Source: Erpobdella octoculata
Taxonomy: Eukaryota; Annelida; Clitellata; Hirudinida; Erpobdellidae
Assembly (NCBI GenBank): GCA_963978895.1
Contig: OZ022247.1
Location: 5,047,266-5,111,265 of the forward strand
Direction: 5' to 3'
DNA length: 64,000 nt
Shown in pieces: positions 43,665 through 54,400 of the stretch. The translations under genes were made by a program, and so were the position numbers. The notes below the pieces were generated by a model, which was given only the letters and a program-made list of their open reading frames with translations, was not told where the DNA came from and did no database searches. How positions within the stretch are numbered: position 1 is the first letter of the stretch; the number at the start of each line of letters is the position of its first letter.

Positions 43665-44892
43665 ATATTTTCAAATTACAAACCCTCCTCCTCCCACTTT
43701 TCCTCTACTTTTGTTTTCTATAAATAGTCAATTCCGCTGAGGCTTAACGAACAGTTGATTTAATTAAAATAATTGAAAAAAGAAAGAGAGAATGCTTATG
43801 TTATTGAGGAAGTATGGTAAACACCGGGTGATGATTAATTTTATAAAAAAAAACAATTTGACTGCTGATTTAATAGTTCAAATAGAATTTTTCTTGTAAG
43901 AAAAGGTGTTGAGAAAATTTAAAATCGTCTTAATACATATCTTGTCTTCTGATGGAAAAAATGTTTTTTAAAACAGAAACCATTCGAGAAAAACTGTGTT
44001 TATAAATGTTGATGACAATTATGATAAAACGGCATCTATTGGGAAAATACTGGTGATCTCATTGTTGTTCAGATGACATTAGAAAAAAACATTCAATAGC
44101 AGATTGGGGATATAATGTAACATTTTCAATCAAATAACGAGTAATTGATTTATATATTGGTCTGGAATGGAATAGCAGTAGAAAACAAAGATAATTTAAT
44201 GCTTCTAGAAACCAAAGAAATGAAACAAGCTAACAAACAATAAATAATCAAAGCAGATATTTCTATGCTCAAATATTTTTCAGATGAACGAAACTTAAAT
44301 TGAAAATAAATAAATACGATGAGCCAAACCAGACTCGCTGGAAAACCGATCGAGCATCGGCTTATGTACACATTCAATGAGAGCGGAAAAATGCAGAAAT
44401 GGTTGAAACAATACGAAATCATACAAAATATCAACGATATATGATAAGCTTTTGTCGAACAAGCAAATAATGAATTTCATTACAAAAATCTTAAATGATG
44501 AACTTGAGATGATGATCATGAGGGTGAAGAAAATTCGCAATAGGAAAACTTATTTGTCTTTATAAACCATATTCAAACCGTAAAAACCGAAAATGAAGAT
44601 GAACCGGTCTAATCTATGATTGGGATGTAAAAAGAAAACTTTCTGACACGCAGAGTTCACAAAAACTCATGAACGACATGGCTGACTAGTTTAAAAATTC
44701 TCAAGAAGTTTCTAGGTGGACTGGTTGTTTCTGTAAAAAATTATAAAAACAATATTAAATCAATTAACAAAAAATATGTTAATAAATAATATCATATAAA
44801 CAATTAAATATAATATAATATAAACAATATGAAATCAATTAACAAAAAATATGTTAATAAATAATATCATATAAACAATTAAATATAATATA
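43665..44892. other. Between the collagen stop codon and the Helitron: 3' UTR and AT-rich DNA
   Basis: Contains the collagen 3' UTR, whose end is not certain. The last 150 bp (44740-44892) consist of duplicated AT-rich blocks with AACAATTAAATATAATATA, repeated on the far side of the Helitron at 46780-46980. Confidence 0.5.
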
Positions 44893-45743
44893 ACTAGCGG
44901 GGTTACCCGGCGTTGCCCGGGGTTTTTAGAGGTTTTTCTAATGTTTGTCTCTCTCGCTCCCGTTTCCTTCTCCACTTTCCCGTTTTCGTCGCGTTCCCGG
45001 TCGCTTTTCCGCTCTCGGTCGATTTCCAGCTCCTGGTCGCTTTCCAGCTCCTGGTCGCTTTCCAGCTCCCGGTCGCTTTCCCGCTCAGAAGTTTTGTTAT
45101 CGATTTTCTCTCTTGCTCGCGTTTCCTTCCAAGCTTGCTCTCCCAATTCCAGTCGCTTTCCGCGTTCCCGGTCGCTTTCCCGTTCCCGGTCGCTTTCATG
45201 TTCCCGGTTGCTTTCCCGTTCCCGGTCGCTTTCCCGTTCCCGGTTGCTTTCCCGTTCCCGCTCACGCTTGTTCTCCCGTTCCCGGTCACGTAGTGTTTGT
45301 CTGGATTGAGCATTGCTTACTCTTATTGTTTCCAGTTTTGCTTCCCGTTGCTCAGCTGTTTCAGATGAACGGTATTGAGCAGCGTTTAATCGAAGGCTTT
45401 CCAGTCTTGCTTCCCGTTGCTCAGCTGTTTCAGATGAACGGTATTGAGCAGCGTTTAATCGAAGGCTTTCCAGTCTTGCTTCCCGTTGCTCAGCTGTTTC
45501 AGATGAACGGTATTGAGCAGCGTTTAATCGAAGGCTTTCCAGTCTTGCTTCCCGTTGCTCAGCTGTTTCAGATGAACGGTATTGAGCAGCGTTTAATCGA
45601 AGGCTTTCTTTTTTTTGAGCATTGTATAATCGAAGGCTTTCAAGTCTTGCTTCCCGCTGTTCTTCTGTTTCTGAACTTCGTAATGCCTTTTTCTTTCTTG
45701 CTTGGAGCGTAAGTTGACCAATAGCTTTTCGTTTAGGTGGCAT
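44835..45743 (-). pseudogene. Helitron protein N-terminal fragment with 23-aa repeats
   Basis: Starts MPPKRKAIGQ (ATG 45743-45741; the open frame extends farther upstream without an ATG). It carries tandem 23-aa repeats beginning RSSETAEQREARLESLR, then a long Arg/Glu/Ser-rich stretch (RERESDRE-type), and runs past the Helitron 3' end into flanking DNA. Such N-terminal repeats occur in animal Helitron Rep-helicase proteins. The HUH replicase and PIF1-like helicase are absent, so this is an internal-deletion derivative. Confidence 0.7.
45300..45670. repeat. 69-bp tandem repeat inside the Helitron ORF
   Basis: About four nearly identical 69-bp units (each with CCCGTTGCTCAGCTGTTTC) plus diverged units at both edges. 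The unit length is a multiple of three and encodes a 23-aa repeat on the minus strand. Confidence 0.9.
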
Positions 45744-45841
45744 AATTAATTCGATAGAAAAATTTGAAATTTGAAATTGTAATTTTTCAGCCAATTTTCA
45801 ATTTATGACGATGTTTTAAAGGAAATAGTTTTGAACTTTAT

Positions 45842-45909
<68 letters not shown>
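45842..45909. repeat. (TA)n tract within the Helitron cluster
   Basis: TA dinucleotide run followed by CA/TA-rich ACATACATACACACA sequence to about 45985. Confidence 0.95.
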
Positions 45910-45913
<4 letters not shown>

Positions 45914-46190
45914 ACATAAACACAGACACAGACACACATACATGCACATACACATACATACATACACACATACATACGCACATACATATATATATAGTTC
46001 CCGCTCGCTCACCCGCTCCGCTCCGCTCATTTTGTGACGGATTTCAAAATTTTTTTTTTTTTTTGATTTTCATTGACTCTCAAGGTTGTGTGAAAATTTC
46101 ATTACGATCGGATGAAGGGTGTAGCAATGCATAAAGGACATTAACATACATAAATACATATATACAAACATTCATTTTTATATATATAGA

Positions 46191-46489
46191 TGAATGTTTG
46201 TGGGTTAGTTTGTCTATTATAGAAACGGGAAAGCACCCGGAACGGACAGCGAGCGGGAACAGAAAAGCAAGCGTGAGCGGGAATGGGAGAGCAAACGTGA
46301 GCGGGAACGGGGCAGCGACCGGGACGGGAAAACGACCGGGAGCGGGAAAGCGACCGGCAGTGGGAAAACGACCGAAAACGGAAAAGCTAACAGGAGTGGG
46401 AAAGCAGGTGGGAAAGGAAACGGGAGAGAAAGAGACAAACATTAGAAAAACCTCTAAAAAACCTGGGCAACGCCGGGTATCTCCGCTAG
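46191..46489 (+). mobile_element. Plus-strand non-autonomous Helitron piece, head to head with a minus-strand copy
   Basis: Begins TGAATGTTTGTGGGTTAG directly after the minus-strand 5' terminus at 46190. It continues with GGGAAAGCGACCGG-type repeats and ends with a hairpin, AACGCCGGGTATCTCCGCTAG, whose first 20 bases already include the stem; CTAG ends at 46489. The expected 5' TCTATATATATAAAAA is missing, as if lost at the junction. Confidence 0.7.
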
Positions 46490-47257
46490 TACATACATAA
46501 ACACACACACACAGACACACATACATGCACATACACATACATACATACACACATACATACGCACATACATATATATATAGTTCCCGCTCGCTCACCCGCT
46601 CCGCTCCGCTCATTTTGTGACGGATTTCAAAAATTTTTTTTTTCTTTTTGATTTTCATTGACTCTCAAGGTTGTGTGAAAATTTCATTACGATCGGATGA
46701 ATGGTGTAGCAATGCATAAAGGACATTAACATACATAAATACATATATACAAACATTCATTTTTATATATATAGATATACAAACAATTAAATATAATATA
46801 ATATATAAACAATTAAATATAATATAATATATAAACAATTAAATATAATATAATATAAACAATATGAAATCAATTAACAAAAAACAAGATAATATACAAT
46901 ATCATATAAACAATTAAATATAATATAAACAATATTAAATCAATGAACAAGGAATATTTTAATATATAATATCATATAACAGAACCAAAAAATGTCTTGT
47001 AAATAACTTATTATAATTTAAACTAGTTTCTTAGAACATAGATGAAGCAATTTTTTAATTAAAATAGTTTTTGTTCAGAAAATTTTTGAAATCTATTATA
47101 ATGCATTGTCACGAGGAGCAAGTCTATATTCCAGGTTTCAGCTTGATTGGATGACAGAAAGCTTGTTAATTTCTACTTCCAAGATTCGTCCACAAACAAG
47201 CAAGACCAGCAGTGAGTATAAGAGATTTTAAAAATACCTAACATTGCATAGCGTTTA

Positions 47258-47352
47258 AAAAAATAATATTATCCTAAATGTATATAAATCATAGAGTCAA
47301 ATCAAAAAAAATAATATTATCCTAAATGTATATAAATCATAGAGTCAAATCA
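47258..47352. repeat. Two-copy 47-bp tandem duplication
   Basis: A block with AATAATATTATCCTAAATG and CATAGAGTCAAATC occurs twice in direct succession with no visible difference except at the junction, suggesting a recent duplication. Confidence 0.9.
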
Positions 47353-47618
47353 AATAAAAAGCGCAAAGAAAAATGTCTGGCTTCTCATTTTTGAAACAAA
47401 AATTGAGTTTCGTTTAGAAACATTTTTAACTAGAGGTTTGCCCATTCAAGGACAGATGTTTTAACATTACAATGAACATATATTCAAGTTATTTAAACAT
47501 ATTATCTATTTATTTCATTTATTAGATTAATTTGCCATAGAAAAATAGATACCAAAACTCTTATAAAATTGATAAATAATGGAAATATTTATATATATAT
47601 ATATAAAACAAATTTAAA

Positions 47619-47742
47619 AAAATAAAAACACGCTTTTATAAAAGTACGAAATAAATTACAAAACATAAAAGCATGGTGGGCTTTCTTTTGCACTCTTGAG
47701 ATCGCATAGATTTTATGTTTTAATTTATTTTGTAAGTTTCGG
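47619..47742. mobile_element. Palindromic foldback element (copy P2)
   Basis: Shares ACACGCTTTTAT, CATAAAAGC and a GTGGGC-type core with the element at 21875-22088, and on the opposite strand a GAGTGCAAA-AGAAA loop segment. Its arms AAATAAATTACAAAACATAAAAG and the complementary ATTTTATGTTTTAATTTATTT pair with small indels (arm portions given here are each near 20 bases). More diverged than P1. Between the collagen and syntaxin genes. Confidence 0.6.
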
Positions 47743-48466
47743 GCATATCAAAAAAGATGTTTCGTGGTTTTGTTATTTGTACTTTCAAACAGAAGTGGAA
47801 CTTTACTTCGATTTGGAAATGTCAATGATAAAGTTATTTTTAACTAGCAAAAAAACCTAAAGTTATCTCCAAATATTAGTTATTATTTTCATTATATAAT
47901 TACAAATTTTCAACAATAAATTAATTGTATAACGAGCCGATATATATCAGCAATGAAGTTTGGTCATTTATTCTAATCAAAATTTTGCGTAAATTTAATC
48001 ATTTTAAATCACTGGTCTACTGTCTGTGTTCAGATCCAATTTATTTTGTACTAGTTAGAGCTCTTTTTGAACAAGAATTGTATTCTCCACTGCTCATACA
48101 AAAAATACACAATTTTAAAACTTGTTTCCTTTCCACGTAGCTCCCTAAATGCCTTTGAAAGGGGGCACCAAAATCCTTTTCGAAAGGACTCACAATTTTT
48201 TTTTGAAAAATTAAGTATCTAAGGCTACACGTGGTCAGCTATATTTGGAGGAAAATTTCACAAATGAGAATTTGTAGAGGTTGTTAGACTTTATCTTCGG
48301 GCACCAAATTCCCAAGCTACGTTTCTACCATGCAGACATGCAACTCAAATGAATCTTAAATTTGAAATTAATTTAATTTAATATAATTATAAAATCATTA
48401 ATACACCAAACAATTGCACAAAAAATCATTATTACAACAAACAATCATACCTTAAAAATTCTGTAC

Positions 48467-51400
48467 TTAATGCTTCACAGAAACTACAATGATGATGATC
48501 AAGATAAGCAAAAGGACCAGAGCAACTACAAACAGACACAACTTCTTTCGTCTGACTTTTGACTGGAAATGTATTTTAAAAAATATTAATTAATTAACAA
48601 CTAAATAAATAAAAATCCCATTAAAAATTAGCACATAAAAAAAAAACATTTTGTTTCGTAAACATTTTCAAAATTATTAAATGGAATTGTCATGAAAAAC
48701 AAAACCTTGTAGAAACGAGCTTTCTGAAGCTGTTCCGATCCATGTTCAACATTTATTGCAGCAGTTTCAACATTAGCTTCAATACTATCTGCAAATGTTC
48801 ATAAATTATTTATCAATCAATCATCACTCAAAATCCTCAACACATCTCAACTGAAGAAATAAATAACTAAATAAATAAATAGATAAAACCAATGACAGTG
48901 CTCTCATCCCACCTATAGCGTCATTCTGTTCGTGAACTAAGAGTGCAAGATCTTTGAATATCTGGTTGACATCCATAATATCTGCCTGAAACAAACAAAA
49001 TTCAACGAAATTAGTTTATTAAAAATTTAATTGCATATAAATTTTAATAACTTTATAAATAAAGAAGACATTCAATGTATTATTTATGTTAGAATGTTGT
49101 TATAAAAATATATTGAATTCTATCAAATGCATATAAACTAATCTCACACCTCCAATTGGCACATTGACTTTTCTCTTTCCTCAAGCAATTTCATGTCCAC
49201 CTCTTCTTCCTCAGCTTGCATCAGTCCAGGACTGACATGACGCAATTGAGACATTATTTAATTTAAATAACTATTAATGCTTAAAACAAATCATAAACAT
49301 AAAGGCTCGTGGTTGTGATCGTGGTGGCGGTTTCCCTGAATTCGACTTAGAATAATTTCGAAGTTAGAATAATTTCGAAGTTAGAACAATTTTGAAGTTA
49401 GAAGATTTTCGATAGAGTGGATCTTCTCAGATACAAAGATAAGTGTTATTTTTATTCTTACAATTAATGCAACGATTCTTGTTAAGAAAAAAACTAACTT
49501 TGCTTAAACACGTTTTGTAAAAGGCTCGTGGGCAATAAGCCTGGTATTATCGGTCACAAATTATATTAGTGTAGGTTATTTCCAATTAAAGTTGTTTAAA
49601 TTATGCCTCCTAAAAATAAAAAAGAAATTTGTTTAGAAAACCCATCTCCTGCTGAGGTGCTTGGTCTTCGGCTTTGTGATTGCTGTTTAAAATCGAATGA
49701 GGACAGTTTGAAGATCCTGGTAGAAATAAAAGAGTTACAGCCAACACATAATGAGCTTAAAGAAACTGCTCATGAAATAAGAGAGATGAAGCACGTTTTT
49801 AAAAAAAATGAGAACATGGCATTAGCAATAGAAAAGCAGGCTATTGAAATTAAAGAATTAATTTTGAAAATTGATAATCTCACGAGCAGCACGACGAAAA
49901 GTTTGGATGAAAACAAAAAGACTACAAAGGAGTGGTCTAGTTTGTTTAAAGAAAAGGTTGAAGGTTTGGTTTCAGGTGGATCGGCACAGAAATCTGTGAT
50001 GGAGTCATGGGCAGGAGTTGTTGGGGAAGTGGTTAAGAAAAACGTGCAGGAGGTAAACAAAGAGGTGCATCTTGTTTGTAAAGCTATCGAGAAAACTAAT
50101 AATAAAATTAAAATTAGCAACGATTTAGAAGATAGGGCAAATAACATTTTATTATACAGGGTAGCTGAATTAAAAGATCAAGATGTTACGAAATGCGTGT
50201 CTTATGATAAGACGCAAGTTCTTAAGCTATGTTCCCAATTATCAGGGGGGCATATTGGCGAATTTGCTATAAAATCTATATTTAGACTAGGGGCTAAGAG
50301 TGATAAAATACGACCAATATTGGTAAAATTCAATGATAAAATTGCTAAAAATATTATAATGGTGGCAGAGCGGTAGAGCGCTCGCCTGTTGATCGTTAGG
50401 TCGGCAGTTCAAGCCTCACCTGCGTCACCAGCGTAACTCCCTTAGGCAAGGAGTTCACTCGCATTGCTTTCTCATGTCTATGAAAATAGCGTGTTCTTCG
50501 AAGTTTCCGATCCAAAGGAACCTTCGTAAGCGCCTCTGACTTATCTGGCGCTATATAAATTCATCATTATTATTATTTAGTTAAGATTAGACAGTTAGAT
50601 GAAAATCTAAAAAACGTTGGTATTAGTCACGATCTAAATGTCGAACAAAGATCCGAAAGAAATAGATTGGTGGAAGAAGCTAAAAAACTGCAAAGTGAAA
50701 ATACGGGGGAATTCATGTTTCGGGTAAGGGGTCCACCAGAAAATATGAAGGTAATAAAAATAAAAAAGAATGCAATCAGGTAAACGTTTTGAACATTATG
50801 TATTCAAATGTAGATTGCATTACTAATAAAATGAGTGAGATAAGATTATTAGTAGATACAGATGACGTAACAAAAGATATCTTAATTTTTACTGAGGTAA
50901 ATGCAAAATATTATGTAAATGAATTTATTGAATCCGAATTCTGGATAAACAATTTTAATTTGCATTCATATAATTTTATGAAAAAAGGATTTAGAGGTAT
51001 ATTTTGTTATGTTAGATATGATATTAAGTGCCAAATTATAAATTTAGGAATAGATTTCAATGAATATATGTGTATTAAAATAAATGAAAATCCTGATATT
51101 TTTATTCTTATTATCTATAGGAGTCCGAATTCAGGTAGAGAAAATAATAATAATTTATTTTTACTGTTAGAAGCTTTCCAATCTAAAATAGGAGTAAAAT
51201 TAATAATTGGAGATTTTAACTTTCCAAACGTTGACTGGAAAAATAATACTTACAAATCAAATTTTAAGTCATCTGAAGATAAACTGATCAACTTTTTAAA
51301 TGATAATTTTTTAACTCAACTAATTAAGGAATCTACAAGGTGTCGCGGATCTCAAAAGCAGTCCATTCTAGACTTGCTTCTAGTCGAGGACGTCGATTTA

Positions 51401-54400
51401 ATCAAAAATTTAGTATATAACTCCCCACTAGGTAAAAGTGATCATTGTGTGTTAAATTTCTCCTTTATTAGAAACTTTTATAAATCAAAAACCATTAACA
51501 ATATATCCAAATTTGATTTTAACAGTGGAAAATATAATTTGATGAACGATTATTTGATTGAGAATCTGTACTGTGATGAGTCGGAAATAAATAACAATGT
51601 TGCAAGTAAAGACTCGGTTAACAATATGTGGCATTACTTTTGTCAAGTAATGAATGAAGCTATTAGGAATTATATTCCTGTCATTGATGCTGATAGAATT
51701 TTAAGATTTAAGTGCCATAAAAGAAAATTACCTAAAAATGTGGTTGAGCAATGCAGGACAAAAAATAAACTATGGAAAAAGTATATCCGAACTAGAGATA
51801 ATAATATTTTTGCAGAATTTAAAAATATCAGAAACAAATTAAGGAAATCAATTAATAAAATTAAAGAAGCTGAGACACTGAAATTGGCCAAAAAAATTAA
51901 GACCAATCCTAAGGTTTTTTGGCAACATATAAATAAAAACAGAAACTGTCAAACTAAGTTAGAATATATGATAAAAACTGATATAAACGGGTCTGCAACA
52001 ACTATAACTTGTGACGTTGATATGGCAAATTGTTTAGCTGAATTTTTTAAAAGCGTTTATATAAGCAATGATAGTCTAGAAATAAGTCCCACAATTGACA
52101 ATAATATTATTGTCCACATAATGGAGGAAGTAATAATAAACAAATACGCGGTCGAAAATAAAATTAATAAATTAAATAAATACAAATCAGCAGGACCAGA
52201 TAATATTTTTTCAAGGGTTCTGATAGAATGTAAAAATTCTATTTCTAGCTATTTAAGCAATTTATACAACAAATCACTGCAAGCTCAAATGGTCCCTGAT
52301 GATTGGAAGTATACCATCATTACCCCAGTTTATAAGAAAGGTGATAAAAATACTGCAAGTAATTATAGGCCAGTCTCTTTAAGTTGTATCTGCTGTAAAC
52401 TGTTAGAATCATTGATTAAGGATGAATTAATAATACATTTTGATAGAAATAAGCTTCTAGATTATAGGCAATACGGCTTTACGAGAGGAAAGTCAACTAC
52501 AATTCAGTTGTTAAAATTGATGGATATGTGGAGCAGTGCATTAGATAAAGGAGAAACAATAGACGTGGTATATACAGATTTTGAAAAAGCGTTTGATCGT
52601 GTATCTCATGCAAAGTTAATTGATAAACTAGAAAATTATGGCGTCAATGGAGGCTTAATTAATTGGATTAAAGATTATTTAACAAACAGAACAAGTAGTG
52701 TTAGGGTTAATAATAGCACATCTAATAGATTTAAAGTTACAAGTGGGGTACCTCAAGGTAGTGTTTTAGGGCCACTACTTTACATAATTTATGTCAATGA
52801 TATGTTTGAAATAGTTAAGAATAACTCGGCGGAGCTGTTTATGTACGCAGACGACGCCAAAATATTTAAAACTATAAAAAGCAGTGATGATCGATTGATA
52901 TTGCAGAGCTGTTTAAATTCATTAGGAGATTGGAGTAAAAAATGGGAAATTAAGCTAAATGCTGGTAAATGTGTTGCGGTGAGATATGGACGCCAATTAG
53001 ATGATCGTCGGCTATATAATATAGAAGGAGTGGAACTTAATTTTCTTGACAAAATAAAAGATTTAGGTGTTACATTCCAGAGTTCACTAACATTTGTAGA
53101 TCACATTTATGAAATAATTAAAAAATGTTTTTCACTGTTAGGTATAATTTCACGAAATTTTAAAGATTTGACAAAAGATTCTTTTATATTGATTTATAAA
53201 GCTTTGGTTAGATCCAGATTGGAGTATGCAGTCAGTGTGTGGTCACCATGGAAGAAAAAAGACATAGAAGCCATTGAAAGAGTCCAGAAGAGAGCAACAA
53301 AAATGGTCAAGGCATGCAAGGGATTGAAATATGAAGACAGGTTGAGAATTTTGAAGCTTCCTTGTTTAAAGTACAGAAGACTGAGAGGGGACCTGATCAT
53401 GCTCTACAATTTTATTCAAGACAAAGAAGGACGTTTGTGTTTTCCTAATATAAAGATATCAGAAGAAAGAAGAACAAGAGGTCACAAGTTCAAACTGGAA
53501 ACACAAAGATTCAATGGCAACTGCAGAAAATATTTCTTCCTGATCAGATCGACTGCAATTTGGAACAACCTCCCTTCGAAAATCATAGAAGCCGAACACG
53601 TTAACGAATTTAAAAGATTAATCGACTGTCATTTCGAAATAAGCGACATTATGTACAACTATAAAAAGGATTTTTAATAATATATACATACATTTATTTA
53701 TAGAACATATATATGAACAATATTTTATATAATTCTAGATATGAGCATAGAGACATGTAGTTTGCGCCCATCATTTCCTTTATGTTATGTTATGTTATGT
53801 TATGTTATAAAATTTTAGGATAGCACATTATATTATGAACTTTTTTAATCTAACATAATAGGTTTGTTTTTCCATGTTGGAATTGGTTAATTAAACTAAT
53901 CAAAAAATTCTTAAGATCAAATGTGGCACAATAAGATAATTATCCCCTTATAATAATAATAAGAAGGATGATGATGATGATAATGAAGTTGTTGATGTGT
54001 CATATGCCATCTTATCCATATAAATATAGGCAGCTGAATTGCAGACCTGGGCACAATTAAGAACACGTTACTAACTGACAGTGCTGGTAATTTTGAAGGA
54101 ATTCAATCGAAACAATCACATGAATATTCAAGTTATGAAATACTAAAAATAAACTAAACAACCTGTCTATGGAGACCAATTGATCTTCTGCTTTCTTCTC
54201 CTCAAGAAATGGATCCTGAAATTGCCAATTTGATTTGTTTTTAAAATTTATACATATATCAAGATAACCAGCTGGTCATAACTTTTATATAAAGATGTCA
54301 CTTAATAACAAAATGTAATTATTCATTTGTGTGATTTCCATACAAGCAGTTTCGAGATGATTACCTTTTGGGTTTCTAGAAAATTAAAAACAAAATATCA

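Larger units (their letters stand above)
44894..46775 (-). mobile_element. Rearranged Helitron cluster
   Basis: On the minus strand the left edge is a Helitron 3' end: CCCCGGGCAACGCCGGGTA hairpin region, then CCCCGCTAG, next to a host T. Minus-strand 5' ends TCTATATATATAAAAATG occur at 46190 and again at 46775, each with the same roughly 250-bp downstream segment (about 45930-46190 and 46500-46775, including CGGATTTCAAAA and ATTACGATCGGATGAA). Between them lies a plus-strand piece ending in CCGCTAG at 46489. The terminal TC...CTAG structure with a hairpin and A/T insertion context is characteristic of Helitrons. Replicase and helicase domains are missing. Confidence 0.85.
49530..53808 (+). 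mobile_element. CR1-type non-LTR retrotransposon in a syntaxin intron
   Basis: Contains ORF1 (49603 onward, interrupted by a SINE), an open ORF2 (50798-53677) and a 3' microsatellite TTATG repeated five to six times (53780-53808), the kind of short terminal repeat typical of CR1/L2-like elements. It sits between syntaxin exons 6 and 7, antisense to that gene. The 5' border is an estimate. Confidence 0.88.

Noticed and set aside
44903..45712. Plus-strand and other-frame open frames rich in Pro, Phe, Ser and Arg
   Set aside because: Shadows of the minus-strand Helitron frame, kept open by its 69-bp and Arg/Glu repeat units.
49150..49256. An ATG at 49256 (MSQLRHVSPG) as the start of a short syntaxin
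   Set aside because: The ATG lies in the intron just before acceptor GTCAG; the exon begins at 49231 and joins exon 6 in phase, restoring a full-length 262-aa syntaxin.
50363..50435. tRNA gene within the syntaxin intron
   Set aside because: It interrupts a LINE ORF and carries a SINE body with an ATT tail.
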